33,317 nucleotides of DNA from Patescibacteria group bacterium (GCA_015485505.1 WFTK01000004.1:1-33317); one strand, 5' to 3'. Shown: positions 1-9,594, numbered from the stretch's first letter. Numbers and translations: made by a program. The notes: generated by a model not told the origin, from the sequence alone.

Positions 1-1
1 C

Positions 2-244
2 TGGTCGTGGAATCAATCCGAATGGAATCCGTCGAGTATTGCACTATTTTTAGTCATACTTGGCTTACTTGTCGATTTCTGTGCCTCAATTGAGCACAGA
101 AGGGCAATTGTATTGCACCTTAATCTATACATGACAGCTGGAAAGACAGCCGAAATCCACGGTAGAGAGTACACTGTGGTGAAGTGGACGAAACAAAAGA
201 GTATACACTCATTTATCTCTCCAATTCTAAGACTATGTAATTGA
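2..244 (+). CDS. C-terminal part of a membrane protein (truncated by window start)
   Basis: Frame 2 is open from the window edge to TGA at 242-244: ...SSIALFLVILGLLVDFCASIEHRRAIVLHLNLYMTAGKTAEIHGREYTVVKWTKQKSIHSFISPILRLCN*. Contains one hydrophobic segment. Not in the supplied ORF track. Confidence 0.5.
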   Translation, partial: WSWNQSEWNPSSIALFLVILGLLVDFCASIEHRRAIVLHLNLYMTAGKTAEIHGREYTVVKWTKQKSIHSFISPILRLCN

Positions 245-310
245 GAGATTGCAGGTTTAGTAAATGTGACTATCTATTCAATTATCAGCAAGCTAAATGC
301 AAAGTAAAAC

Positions 311-336
311 AAAACCCGAGCTAGCGCTCGGGTTTT
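311..336. terminator. Bidirectional rho-independent terminator
   Basis: AAAACCCGAGC-TAGC-GCTCGGGTTTT perfect hairpin with T/A tracts on both sides. Confidence 0.85.
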
Positions 337-358
337 GTTTATGTATATAAAATCAATC

Positions 359-387
359 CCCCGCACGGCGCTGTGTGCCATGCGGGG
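359..387 (-). terminator. GC-rich hairpin just 3' of the small basic ORF
   Basis: CCCCGCACGGC...GCCATGCGGGG inverted repeat. Lacks a strong T tract. Confidence 0.45.
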
Positions 388-399
388 TCAGCGGAGCAG

Positions 400-543
400 T
401 CAATCGGTGAGCTCATGGAGGTCGTACCCCCACTTTGCCGCCCGTTTGGCCCTTTTTGTCATCTTGCGCTTTTTGGCGGCTTTCGCCGCCCGTTTCGCCT
501 TCATTTCTGCCCGTTTTTTCTTGCAAGATTTTGTGAAAGCCAT
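400..543 (-). CDS. 47-aa very basic Lys/Arg/Ala-rich small protein
   Basis: Minus-strand ORF MAFTKSCKKKRAEMKAKRAAKAAKKRKMTKRAKRAAKWGYDLHELTD* preceded by a strong SD (AGGGAGGAAAGC-ATG) and followed by hairpins. Below the ORF-track size cutoff. Confidence 0.6.
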   Translation of the reverse strand: MAFTKSCKKKRAEMKAKRAAKAAKKRKMTKRAKRAAKWGYDLHELTD

Positions 544-701
544 GCTTTCCTCCCTGTTTTGCTGTCACGGAATTGCGACAGCTCCAAGTACAAAAATACC
601 AAGAGAGAGAGCAATTTGCAAGCTTTTTGTGATACTTGACAGAGGGTGTATAATATAAAAAGTGTTAAGAGATTATTAATTTAATAATATTAAAAATAAC
701 T

Positions 702-2846
702 ATGCCCAATCAACAACCACAACAAGGTCAAAATGAGAGTGTTATAGATAAGTACGGTACTGATTTTACTGCACTTGCAAAAGAGGGTAAGTTGGATCCG
801 GTTATTGGGCGTGATGAGGAGGTGCGTAGAGTTATGCAGGTGCTCGCCAGGAGACGTAAGAACAATCCGGTGCTCATAGGAGAGCCCGGAGTAGGTAAGA
901 CAGCTATAGTAGAGGGGTTAGCACAGAGGATAATCGCAGGAGACGTGCCTGAGAGTATTAAAGATAAGAGATTGGTAGGCATAGAGATGAGTAGCTTAAT
1001 AGCTGGAGCTAAGTATCAGGGTGAGTTTGAGGAGCGATTGCAGAAGCTCCTAGAGGAGATAGATAAGGCAGAGGGTCAGATAATCCTCTTTATAGACGAG
1101 CTCCATACTATAGTTGGAGCTGGCAAAACAAGCGGAGCAATGGATGCGGCAAATATGCTTAAACCTATGCTTGCTCGCGGGCAACTACATATGATAGGGG
1201 CTACTACTCTAGAGGAATATAGGCAATATATAGAGAAGGACCAAGCGCTTGAGCGTCGCTTCCAACCCGTATATGTTGGTGAGCCTAGTGTAGAGGATAC
1301 TATCGCAATACTTAGAGGTCTTAAAGAGAAGTATGAGGTGCACCATGGAGTGCGCATCTCAGATGAGGCTCTTGTGGCAGCTGCCAAGCTCTCAGACAGG
1401 TACATCTCAGACAGATTCCTCCCAGATAAAGCGATAGACTTGGTAGACGAGGCAACGAGCGTACTCAAGACGGAGGCAGAGAGTATGCCTGCCGCTCTAG
1501 ACAATGCAAATAGAGAGATAGCCCGCCTAGAGATAGAGAAGGAGATGTTAAAGAAGGAGAAGGGTACAAAAAACAAGGAGAAGTTACAAAAAATAGAAGA
1601 GAGGATCAAAAAGCTCAAAGCAGAGAATGACAAAGAGATGGAACAATGGAGGAGAGAGAAGGAGATCCTCGCTAAACAAAAAGAGCTTGCAGAAAAGATA
1701 GACTACCTAAGGACGGAGATAGAGCAATATGAGCGTGAGGCCCAGTATGAGAAGGTTGCAGAGATACAATATAATAAAATACCAAAGCTAGAGAAGGAGA
1801 TTGCAGAATTGCAAAAGGAGCTAGATGCAATACCAGAGAATAAGCGCATGATCCGTGAGGAGGTGACAGAGGAGGATATTGCCAAGGTAGTGGCCCGTTG
1901 GACGGGTATACCAAGCGAGCGCCTTATAGAGGCCGAGGTAGACAAACTCTCTAAGCTTGAGCAAGCCCTACAGAAGCATGTAGTAGGGCAAGAAGAGGCG
2001 GTGAATGCCGTAGCCCGCGCTGTACGCAGGAGCCGTGCCGGGCTCAAGAGCCATGAGAAGCCTATTGGCTCCTTCCTCTTCCTTGGTCCAACGGGTGTGG
2101 GTAAGACCGAGCTTGCACGCGCACTTGCATTTGAGCTCTTTGACTCTAAAGATGCAATGGTGCGTATAGACATGAGTGAGTACATGGAGAAGCACTCTGT
2201 AGCAAGACTTATAGGAGCACCTCCAGGATACATTGGTCACGAGGAGGGAGGGCAACTCACTGAGCCTGTGCGACGTAGACCGTACTCAGTGGTACTCTTT
2301 GATGAGGTGGAGAAGGCTCACCCAGAGGTCTTTAACCTACTCTTACAAGTGCTTGATGATGGGCGCCTTACAGATAATCATGGCAGGACGGTAAACTTTA
2401 GTAATACTATAATAATCCTTACAAGTAATATTGGTAGCGAGTATCTATTGGGAGATAAGGATGGCAAGGTAGATAAGAGTGCCGAGAAGAAGGTAATGGA
2501 CGCAGTGAAGGTACACTTCAGACCAGAGTTTTTAAATCGTATAGATGATATAGTGATATTTACACCTCTTAATAAGGAGATGTTGAGGAAGATTGCCGAG
2601 ATACAATTAAAGCAAGTAGTAGAGAGTCTTAAAGAGGAGCGTAATATAACCCTAATTATAGATGATGCTGTTAAAGATCATATCGCAAAAGTTGGCTACG
2701 ACCCTGCATACGGCGCACGCCCACTTAAGCGTGCTGTGCAGACAGAGCTCTTAGACGAGCTGGCGATGGCTCTTATTGGGGGTAAGTATAAAGAGGGAGA
2801 TACAATACATGCTATGCTTAAAGACACTAAAATAGTTTTTAAGTAA
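702..2846 (+). CDS. clpB: ClpB/ClpC-type AAA+ chaperone lacking the Clp N-domain
   Basis: Two AAA+ modules ([16 protein letters not shown]), a coiled-coil middle region and C-terminal [15 protein letters not shown]. Starts directly at the region before NBD1. Confidence 0.93.
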   Translation: MPNQQPQQGQNESVIDKYGTDFTALAKEGKLDPVIGRDEEVRRVMQVLARRRKNNPVLIGEPGVGKTAIVEGLAQRIIAGDVPESIKDKRLVGIEMSSLIAGAKYQGEFEERLQKLLEEIDKAEGQIILFIDELHTIVGAGKTSGAMDAANMLKPMLARGQLHMIGATTLEEYRQYIEKDQALERRFQPVYVGEPSVEDTIAILRGLKEKYEVHHGVRISDEALVAAAKLSDRYISDRFLPDKAIDLVDEATSVLKTEAESMPAALDNANREIARLEIEKEMLKKEKGTKNKEKLQKIEERIKKLKAENDKEMEQWRREKEILAKQKELAEKIDYLRTEIEQYEREAQYEKVAEIQYNKIPKLEKEIAELQKELDAIPENKRMIREEVTEEDIAKVVARWTGIPSERLIEAEVDKLSKLEQALQKHVVGQEEAVNAVARAVRRSRAGLKSHEKPIGSFLFLGPTGVGKTELARALAFELFDSKDAMVRIDMSEYMEKHSVARLIGAPPGYIGHEEGGQLTEPVRRRPYSVVLFDEVEKAHPEVFNLLLQVLDDGRLTDNHGRTVNFSNTIIILTSNIGSEYLLGDKDGKVDKSAEKKVMDAVKVHFRPEFLNRIDDIVIFTPLNKEMLRKIAEIQLKQVVESLKEERNITLIIDDAVKDHIAKVGYDPAYGARPLKRAVQTELLDELAMALIGGKYKEGDTIHAMLKDTKIVFK

Positions 2847-2849
2847 TAG

Positions 2850-3668
2850 TTGCAGATGGTAAAAAAGAGAGAGATAACAAAGACAGAGAAGTTGAAGCGC
2901 AAGGTAAGGAGCTTATTTGCTGGCAAGAGCAAGCAGAGTCAACAATTCTACATTATCCTTATAATAGTCAATCTTTTTGTCTTTTCTCTATTTCTTATAG
3001 AGGCAGCATTCCCTGAGCAGCATTGGCTAATAAAGAGTATTGAGATATTTTTTGGTGTGTTATTTACTCTTGAGTATTTGGCTCAGCTTTGGGTTGCACC
3101 AAAGAAACTTAAGTACATCTTTAACCTTTTTAATGCTATAGATTTGCTTGTTATAGCGTCACTCTTTATGCCTCTCTTTGTGGGCAACTTTGCTGCATTA
3201 AGACTGATAAAGTGGGTGCGTATACTTAGGGTCTACAGAGTGATGAAGTTGACAAAAATCCAAAACCAAGTGGTTGCTCGCAATTGGGATATAGTGGCAA
3301 GTATAGTCAACTTTGTGATTTTCTTGATAGTTACCACTATAGTTATCTTTATCTCTCAGGCATCTGTTAACCCTAATATCAATACATACGTAGATGCTCT
3401 ATACTTTGCTGTGGCGACTCTTACAACCACTGGCTATGGCGATGTAACTGTAGTAGGGCAAGGAGGCAAGCTTATCTCTGTTGTGTCTATGATTATAGGC
3501 ATATTGCTCTTTATGCATATGTCTCGTGCCGTCTTCCGTGGCAAGAGAGCACATGTTAAGTGTACTAAGTGTGGACTCTCAATACACGAGCTAGACGCTG
3601 TGCATTGCAAGCACTGCGGTGAGGTTATTAAGAACTCAAGCAAGCTTGGTGAGGGCTTGGTTAGTTAG
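2850..3668 (+). CDS. Voltage-gated potassium-type ion channel with C-terminal zinc ribbon
   Basis: Multiple TM helices, S4-like RLIKWVRILRVYRVMKL, selectivity filter TTTGYGD, C-terminal CTKCGLSIHELDAVHCKHCG. The start may be the internal ATG at 2856. Confidence 0.88.
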   Translation: MQMVKKREITKTEKLKRKVRSLFAGKSKQSQQFYIILIIVNLFVFSLFLIEAAFPEQHWLIKSIEIFFGVLFTLEYLAQLWVAPKKLKYIFNLFNAIDLLVIASLFMPLFVGNFAALRLIKWVRILRVYRVMKLTKIQNQVVARNWDIVASIVNFVIFLIVTTIVIFISQASVNPNINTYVDALYFAVATLTTTGYGDVTVVGQGGKLISVVSMIIGILLFMHMSRAVFRGKRAHVKCTKCGLSIHELDAVHCKHCGEVIKNSSKLGEGLVS

Positions 3669-3705
3669 TGGCAATAGGTAAAATATTTGTTATAGTATTC
3701 GACAT

Positions 3706-3779
3706 ACGCGTATAGCTCAGTTGGTTAGAGCGCATCACTGATACTGATGAGGTCCCAGGTTCGAATCCTGGTACGCGTA
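3706..3779 (+). tRNA. tRNA-Ile(GAT)
   Basis: Complete cloverleaf: acceptor ACGCGTA/TACGCGT, D-stem GCTC/GAGC, anticodon loop CTGATAC (GAT), T-arm CCAGG-TTCGAAT-CCTGG, discriminator A. CCA not encoded. Confidence 0.96.
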
Positions 3780-3812
3780 CTACTACTCTTTTGGCAAGCA
3801 AATAACGATTAA

Positions 3813-3842
3813 AGCGCGGGCTCCGTAGAGTCCGCGCTTTTT
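3813..3842. terminator. Bidirectional terminator between tRNA-Ile and the YfiH-family gene
   Basis: AAAGCGCGGgCTCcgtaGAGtCCGCGCTTTTTG hairpin. Confidence 0.85.
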
Positions 3843-3854
3843 GTTTTTGCCGGC

Positions 3855-4706
3855 CTATACCTTAGGCCGGCTGACGATGACGAGATTCCTCTCGTCTCGT
3901 TCCCAAGACCCGGGCCGTCGTCGCGAGGCCCAGCCTTGAGATGGGTCTCCGGTATCAATGTCATCAAAGACGACATTGGTGGGGGTGACTCCCAGGTGTG
4001 CTGCTTGTGCCTTGATTAGGCGGTACATGTCCACCTCACCAGCGTCCCAATCACGCACGATGCCATATTTGGCGCCGTAGCGTTGGCAAGTGTCGAGCAG
4101 AGCCCTGTTGTACCTGCCATGAGCGGGATGATCCGGAGGGTGGTAAAAACCAGTGCGGATCCCACAGTAGACATTGAGGTGTATGTTCTCAACGTCTACT
4201 CCCATCTGAGACAAATACAACACAGCGTTGTATATGACTCTCCCTGAGCTCACGATGCCGGGCACGGCAATTCCCTTGCTCAACATGTCTTTGTTAAGGA
4301 GGGAGTCACGACCCGCATGCGCAGCTACCACATGCAGCTCACCTTGCTTGTCACGCCCGTGCAAGACGATTGTCGGGCAATCTGCAGAAGTCACTGCAAA
4401 TCCTTCGTCGAGGTCGAGCACCGCCCCATCGTAGTGATCATTGGCAGAGGTGATGTACTTGCCGCCAATCTCTTGTGCTACGATGAATGCATCAGCCATG
4501 TGCAATGGCAAGTTTGTGATCCTCGCATTGGCATCAACCGGGCTCGGCATGTGTACGGTGTGCACACTGTCCGGCACTACATCTGCAATTGCTTGCAGGG
4601 TTGTGGGGTCGCTGCGGTCAATTCTGAAGCGGTAACCAGGGTTGAAGATATCCACTCGAGTATCGGCATCGAGTATTTTGTATGAAAGAACGAATGAATC
4701 ACACAT
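3855..4706 (-). CDS. Polyphenol oxidase / laccase-domain protein (YfiH/DUF152-like), divergent
   Basis: Contains TSADCPTIVLHG...VVAAHAGRDSLLN, YCGIRTGFY and a C-terminal SWERDERNLVIVS, matching the YfiH-family pattern. Strong SD AGGAGGTACAAAATG. Confidence 0.7.
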   Translation of the reverse strand: MCDSFVLSYKILDADTRVDIFNPGYRFRIDRSDPTTLQAIADVVPDSVHTVHMPSPVDANARITNLPLHMADAFIVAQEIGGKYITSANDHYDGAVLDLDEGFAVTSADCPTIVLHGRDKQGELHVVAAHAGRDSLLNKDMLSKGIAVPGIVSSGRVIYNAVLYLSQMGVDVENIHLNVYCGIRTGFYHPPDHPAHGRYNRALLDTCQRYGAKYGIVRDWDAGEVDMYRLIKAQAAHLGVTPTNVVFDDIDTGDPSQGWASRRRPGSWERDERNLVIVSRPKV

Positions 4707-4786
4707 TTTGTACCTCCTAGGTTTCTGTTGCGTTGATTTCGTCTACATAGTTTATACTATGCATTAAGTATAAAAGCAATTATTTT

Positions 4787-6241
4787 CTAGTGTTGTAGCC
4801 CATTAAGCCATTGAGGTAAGTCGTCTAATGCTCCATCTAAGTTGCCGGAGGAGAGGATTAATAAGACACTATTAGGGTTTATTAAGTCTTTTAATTGTTT
4901 GTGTACTTCCTTCTCGTTATTAACCGCTATGGCTTGCACACCGCTATCGTTTATTCTCTCCACAATCTCTGCTTGTGAGAGCTGTTTATGAGTGCCCGCA
5001 CCTTGCTCTGCGGGGTGGAAGACGAGTACAGCAGACGCCTCCCTAAATACATCGTCATACCAGTGGAGTGCATCTCTATTACGCCAACTAAAGGTATGAG
5101 GCTCAAATAATATTAGCATGTTTTTATTAGAGTAGTGGAGCTTGATAGCCTCTATGGCACTGCGCGCCTTCTCATACGATGTGCCGAAGCCTTCATAAGC
5201 TGGCACGGCATCTTTATTGGTGATCCTGTTAAGGCGGCGCTTTACTCCACTAAAGCTCTTGATGGCATCAGCGAGCTCCTCGGGAGTCACCAGCTCTCTC
5301 TCAAGTAGTAGAGCTGATGCTCCAACGATATTCTGCACATTATGCTTGCCTAGTAAGTGAGTCTCTAGGTTGGCTATGACTATGTCGTCTTTACGAAGCT
5401 CAAATGTAGTTACTTCACCATAATTTATGTTTTGCGCAGTCCAAGTTGCATCGTTATATACTCCGTATGTCACCACTCTTGCATTAGTGTTATGCCCAAT
5501 TTCATTAACGCCGGCATTATCTGTACAAGCTACAAGTAGGCCGTCATTTGGCAAGTCTTGTAGCAACTCTATAAACGGCTTTTTGTAATCTTCATAAGTA
5601 GGGTATACGTTAACATGGTCGTGGTCTACAGATGTGAGCAGTATTGTACTAGGCTCGTAGTGTAAGAATTTGGCGCGGTCATCACCATGCGCCGTAGGAT
5701 ACTCATCTCCCTCCATTATAAATACCTCGCCTTTGCCCAGAGCAGAGGTGTACTCTAAGTCATCAGGGTATGCTCCTATAAAGTAGCCGGGCTCTTTACT
5801 AGCATGCACAAGTATATAAGAGAGTAGAGAGGTAACAGTACTCTTGCCATAACTACCGGCTACTACCACTCTACTCATGTCATCGCTAAGCTCGCGTATT
5901 GCTTGTGGGTATGATTGTATTTTTACCTTACCTTCTTTTTCCAATTTTAAGGCCTCTTGTACTTCTGTATTGATTGCGGGGTCTAACTGCGCATTACGGC
6001 CTATCACTATGAGCTCAACACCCTCTGGTATATTCTCTGGTTTGTAGCCTTTGTGCATCTTTATGTTGAGTTTATCTACATAGTCACTTGCCGGAGGGTA
6101 ACATGCATCATCTGAGCCTGTAACCTCCCAACCCTTATCTTGCAGTAGCTTAGCTGTAGCGCTCATTGCTACTCCACTTATACCTATTACGTGTGCCTTC
6201 TTCATTAACTTTAAGTATAACAAAGTTTTAGCTTTTAGCAT
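4787..6241 (-). CDS. mpl: Mur ligase family protein, Mpl/MurC-like (real start likely ATG at 6205)
   Basis: MKKAHVIGISGVAMSATAKLL Rossmann start, VVVAGSYGKSTVTSLLSYIL P-loop, EGDEYPTAHGDDRAKFLHYEPSTILLTSVDHDH (Mpl-like), FEPHTFSWRN. Confidence 0.82.
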   Translation of the reverse strand: MLKAKTLLYLKLMKKAHVIGISGVAMSATAKLLQDKGWEVTGSDDACYPPASDYVDKLNIKMHKGYKPENIPEGVELIVIGRNAQLDPAINTEVQEALKLEKEGKVKIQSYPQAIRELSDDMSRVVVAGSYGKSTVTSLLSYILVHASKEPGYFIGAYPDDLEYTSALGKGEVFIMEGDEYPTAHGDDRAKFLHYEPSTILLTSVDHDHVNVYPTYEDYKKPFIELLQDLPNDGLLVACTDNAGVNEIGHNTNARVVTYGVYNDATWTAQNINYGEVTTFELRKDDIVIANLETHLLGKHNVQNIVGASALLLERELVTPEELADAIKSFSGVKRRLNRITNKDAVPAYEGFGTSYEKARSAIEAIKLHYSNKNMLILFEPHTFSWRNRDALHWYDDVFREASAVLVFHPAEQGAGTHKQLSQAEIVERINDSGVQAIAVNNEKEVHKQLKDLINPNSVLLILSSGNLDGALDDLPQWLNGLQH

Positions 6242-6275
6242 TGTGCAGTAATGGTTTTAATATATACTCAAGATT

Positions 6276-6983
6276 ATGAATAAGGGCAAATTGTACATAG
6301 TAGCAACACCAATTGGTAATTTAGAGGATATTACTCTGCGCGCTCTGCGAGTACTCTCTGAGGTGCATACTGTGTTTTGTGAAGATACTCGGGTTACAGG
6401 AAGGTTGTTGCATCATCATGGCATAAAGACAAATATGGTGAGCATGAATGCTCGCACAGAGGAGCAAAAGATAGGTATTGCACTTGAGCTACTAAGTGAA
6501 GGTAAAGACATTGCATACACTAGTGACGCTGGCACGCCTGGCATCTCAGACCCTGGTGTGCGCCTCGTATCAGCCGCACTAGAGCATAATAAGAAAAACT
6601 TGGCGGTTCGACCGCCAAGTTTGGAGGTGGTGGCAGTTCCAGGTGCTTCAGCTCTTACAACAGCGCTTAGCATAGCAGGTGTACCTACTAATAAGTTTAC
6701 CTTCTTAGGGTTCTTACCTCAAAAGAAGGGGCGACAGACGGCACTTAGAGAGCTTGCTAACTCAGAGCACACGGTAGTCTTATATGAGTCAACTCATAGG
6801 ATATTAAAGTTATTAAAAGAGCTTAGTGAGTATTTGCAAAATAATAAAAAGGTTACCTTAGTAAGAGAGCTTACCAAGATGCACGAGGATGTATTGCAAG
6901 GCTCAGCCCAAGAACTACTTAAAACTTTAGAAGATAATCCACAAAAGCAGAAGGGGGAGTTTGTAGTTATCGTCAGCAGCTAG
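6276..6983 (+). CDS. rsmI: 16S rRNA (cytidine-2'-O)-methyltransferase RsmI
   Basis: MNKGKLYIVATPIGNLEDITLRALRVL, FCEDTRVTGRLL, SDAGTPGISDPG, VPGASALTTALSIAG, ESTHRI. Confidence 0.95.
   Translation: MNKGKLYIVATPIGNLEDITLRALRVLSEVHTVFCEDTRVTGRLLHHHGIKTNMVSMNARTEEQKIGIALELLSEGKDIAYTSDAGTPGISDPGVRLVSAALEHNKKNLAVRPPSLEVVAVPGASALTTALSIAGVPTNKFTFLGFLPQKKGRQTALRELANSEHTVVLYESTHRILKLLKELSEYLQNNKKVTLVRELTKMHEDVLQGSAQELLKTLEDNPQKQKGEFVVIVSS
6597..6621. repeat. 25-bp palindrome (11-3-11) in frame within rsmI
   Basis: AACTTGGCGGT-TCG-ACCGCCAAGTT, perfect arms, extendable to 12-3-12 (6596-6622). Encodes NLAVRPPSL just before the conserved VPGASAL motif. Confidence 0.9.
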
Positions 6984-6996
6984 TATACTGCTGTCT

Positions 6997-8271
6997 ATGA
7001 AGACGACTGTAACTACTATTATTGGGATATTGGGAGTACTACTTTTGGTAGGAGTTACAATGTGGGCAATTATGTTTAGCGATATCGCTTGGCGGGTTGA
7101 GCCTTATGCCTTGGCTATGACAGGCGCTACAGAGCCTACAGTGGTCCGCGGGCCTAAAGTGACGCATCAAGAGATGCCAAGTGAGGTGCGAGCTATATAT
7201 ATGACGGCCTGTTATGGAGCGAGCCCCAAGTTGCGTAATAACCTCGTGAGGCTGATAGACGAGACAGAGCTCAATGCGATTATTATAGACATTAAAGATT
7301 ATACGGGCACTATAGCAGTGCCAACTAGCGCTAAAATTTTAGCGGCAGGACAAGAGGGTAGTGGTTGCAAGATAAGAGATATTAAAGAGTTTATAGAGTT
7401 GCTACATAGTAAGGGTATATATGTAATTGCCAGAGTAACAGTCTTCCAAGATCCTCTATATGCAAAGGTTAAGCCAGAGTTAGCTGTTAAAAAGAAGAGT
7501 GACAAGAATGCCGTATGGATAGACCATAAGGGACTGGCGTTTATAGATGTAGGTGCAAGAGAGTATTGGGACTATATTATAACGCTGGCCAAAGAAGCAC
7601 ATAATGAGCTTGGGTTTGACGAGATTAACTTTGATTATGTGCGCTATCCATCAGACGGTAATATGTCTGATACCTATTATCCGCACTCAGGTGGCGAGAG
7701 GGAGAATGTTAAAAGAGCTGAGGAGTTAGAGAAGTTCTTTAAATATTTGTCAGAGAAGATGCGCGAGCCCAATGCCTATGGTGAGGTACCTAAGATCAGT
7801 GCCGACTTGTTTGGTATGACAGCTACTAACTATGACGACTTAACAATAGGGCAGGTGCTAGAGAGAGCATTGCCCTACTTTGATGTAATAGCGCCGATGG
7901 TATACCCGAGCCATTACCCTAAGAGCTTTTTAGGGCTTGGCAACCCCAATAAAAATGTATACAAGGTGGTTAATTACTCTATGGCTAAGGCTGTAGAGAG
8001 AGCTAAAGCAGAGCGCACTAATATACCTGCATTGGCCTATGAGCAGGCACCTCAGGTCCAAGATAATAAAACGACAGGAAAAAAAGAATATATAAAGCCG
8101 TCATATAGTGCTGATAAACTGCGCAGTTGGATCCAAGACTTTGACTACGGGGGCGAGTATGGGGTTGCTGAGGTTAATGCTCAGATACAAGCCAGTAGAG
8201 ATGCGGGTGTCACCGGAGGTTATATGATATGGGACCCGACTAATCGGTATACTAGAGGAGTCTCATATTGA
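6997..8271 (+). CDS. Putative glycoside hydrolase, DUF4015-like
   Basis: N-terminal TM, VRAIYMTACYGAS, LNAIIIDIKDYTGTIAV, YVIARVTVFQDPLYA, FDEINFDYVRYPSDG, VIAPMVYPSHYP. Confidence 0.85.
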   Translation: MKTTVTTIIGILGVLLLVGVTMWAIMFSDIAWRVEPYALAMTGATEPTVVRGPKVTHQEMPSEVRAIYMTACYGASPKLRNNLVRLIDETELNAIIIDIKDYTGTIAVPTSAKILAAGQEGSGCKIRDIKEFIELLHSKGIYVIARVTVFQDPLYAKVKPELAVKKKSDKNAVWIDHKGLAFIDVGAREYWDYIITLAKEAHNELGFDEINFDYVRYPSDGNMSDTYYPHSGGERENVKRAEELEKFFKYLSEKMREPNAYGEVPKISADLFGMTATNYDDLTIGQVLERALPYFDVIAPMVYPSHYPKSFLGLGNPNKNVYKVVNYSMAKAVERAKAERTNIPALAYEQAPQVQDNKTTGKKEYIKPSYSADKLRSWIQDFDYGGEYGVAEVNAQIQASRDAGVTGGYMIWDPTNRYTRGVSY

Positions 8272-8343
8272 TTTGACATTATGGCTGTAACTTGTTAGTA
8301 TTTGGCGCAATCTGCTGTCCTTGGGCTGTGGGTTAAAATATCT

Positions 8344-8559
8344 GTGGTAAAACAAGAGAAAGAATTAGTGGAGGGAGTAGTAACAGAGCTCTTACCTAAT
8401 GCCATGTTCCGCATTGAGCGGAGTGACACAGGTGAGGAGGTTATAGGGTTCCTCTCTGGTAAGATGCGTAAGTTTCGCATCAAGGTCCTTGTTGGAGACA
8501 CAGTGCTTATGGTAGTAGACCCATATGGCGGTAAGGTAAGGATAGAGAGGAGACAATAA
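8344..8559 (+). CDS. infA: Translation initiation factor IF-1 (probable GTG start)
   Basis: [71 protein letters not shown]. The upstream extension in the ORF track is unlikely. Confidence 0.93.
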   Translation: MVKQEKELVEGVVTELLPNAMFRIERSDTGEEVIGFLSGKMRKFRIKVLVGDTVLMVVDPYGGKVRIERRQ

Positions 8560-8575
8560 TTTTTATATCAATATT

Positions 8576-8692
8576 ATGAAGGTAAAAGCATCAGTTAAAA
8601 AGGTATGTAAAGATTGTCAGGTATTACGCAGGAGAGGAGTGGTACGCGTAATATGCAAGGTCAATCCTCGTCATAAGCAACGACAAGGTTAA
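8576..8692 (+). CDS. rpmJ: 50S ribosomal protein L36 (38 aa, zinc-binding form)
   Basis: [38 protein letters not shown]. Missed by the ORF track because of size. Confidence 0.96.
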   Translation: MKVKASVKKVCKDCQVLRRRGVVRVICKVNPRHKQRQG

Positions 8693-8724
8693 CATTATAA
8701 TAATTAAGCAAAATAGATTGAGTT

Positions 8725-9123
8725 ATGAGAATTGCAGGAATCACAATACCAGATAATAAGAGATTAGAGTATGGCCTAACAGCCATATATGGTGTTGGTT
8801 TGTCTAGAGCTCAATCTATACTTAAAAAGCTTGGGGTAGATACGGGCGTAAAGCCTACTGAGTTAGATACTGACACTGAGGCTAAAATACGCGCAGAGAT
8901 AGAGAGCTTTACAATAGAAGGTGACCTAAAGAGAGAGAAGGCAGCAAATATAAAGCGTCTTAAAGATATAGGCTCACGCAGAGGAGACAGGCACAGCAGA
9001 GGGATGAAGCTCCGCGGGCAAACAACAAAGACAAATAACCGTACTGTGCCCAGTGGCATACACGCTGCTCACAAGGCTCGTAAGACGATGACGAGTGGTA
9101 AGGTTAAAGTAGAGAAGAAATAA
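8725..9123 (+). CDS. rpsM: 30S ribosomal protein S13
   Basis: MRIAGITIPDNKRLEYGLTAIYGVGLSRA...RGQTTKTNNRT. Confidence 0.97.
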   Translation: MRIAGITIPDNKRLEYGLTAIYGVGLSRAQSILKKLGVDTGVKPTELDTDTEAKIRAEIESFTIEGDLKREKAANIKRLKDIGSRRGDRHSRGMKLRGQTTKTNNRTVPSGIHAAHKARKTMTSGKVKVEKK

Positions 9124-9135
9124 TTTATAATATAT

Positions 9136-9570
9136 ATGGGTAAGAAAAGAATTGTAAAAAAGAAGGGTAGCACAATGAGTAAAGGCCTAAAGGCACGCGC
9201 CTTAGCTAAAACAAGCAAGAAGAAGCTCGCCGAGGGAGTGCTTAATGTGCAGTCTACATACAATAATACAAAGGTTAATCTATCAGACTTAGATGGTAAT
9301 GTTGTTATCTGGTCATCTGCTGGCGCACTCGGCTTCTCTGGAGCTAAGAAGAGTACGCCTTTTGCTGCAGCTAAAGTAGGAGAGGTAGTAGGAGAGAAGG
9401 CTAAAATGATGGGTGTTAAGGAGGTTAGTGCTGTTATCAAGGGTGTTGGACAAGGCCGTGAGAGTGCATTGCGCGCCTTCGTTGGTGTTGGTATTAACCT
9501 TACAAGTATAAAAGACGAGACACCTGTGCCGCACAATGGCCCACGCCCACCTAAGGCAAGACGAGTTTAA
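9136..9570 (+). CDS. rpsK: 30S ribosomal protein S11 with basic N-terminal extension
   Basis: VQSTYNNTKVNLSDLDGNVVIWSSAGALGFSGAKKSTPFAA...HNGPRPPKARRV. Confidence 0.97.
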   Translation: MGKKRIVKKKGSTMSKGLKARALAKTSKKKLAEGVLNVQSTYNNTKVNLSDLDGNVVIWSSAGALGFSGAKKSTPFAAAKVGEVVGEKAKMMGVKEVSAVIKGVGQGRESALRAFVGVGINLTSIKDETPVPHNGPRPPKARRV

Positions 9571-9594
9571 AGTTGTTAATAGTTAAAATAAGAT

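Noticed and set aside
335-658. 107-aa and 88-aa + strand ORFs from the track
   Set aside because: They read antisense through the small basic ORF and two hairpins, have no SD and show odd composition. The minus-strand 47-aa ORF is better supported.
1076-2255. Long minus-strand ORFs within clpB
   Set aside because: Overlap a clearly conserved AAA+ coding frame; Ser/Leu-rich shadow translations.
4228-4685. + strand ORFs opposite the YfiH-family gene
   Set aside because: The minus-strand frame has family motifs, SD and terminator; the + frames have none.
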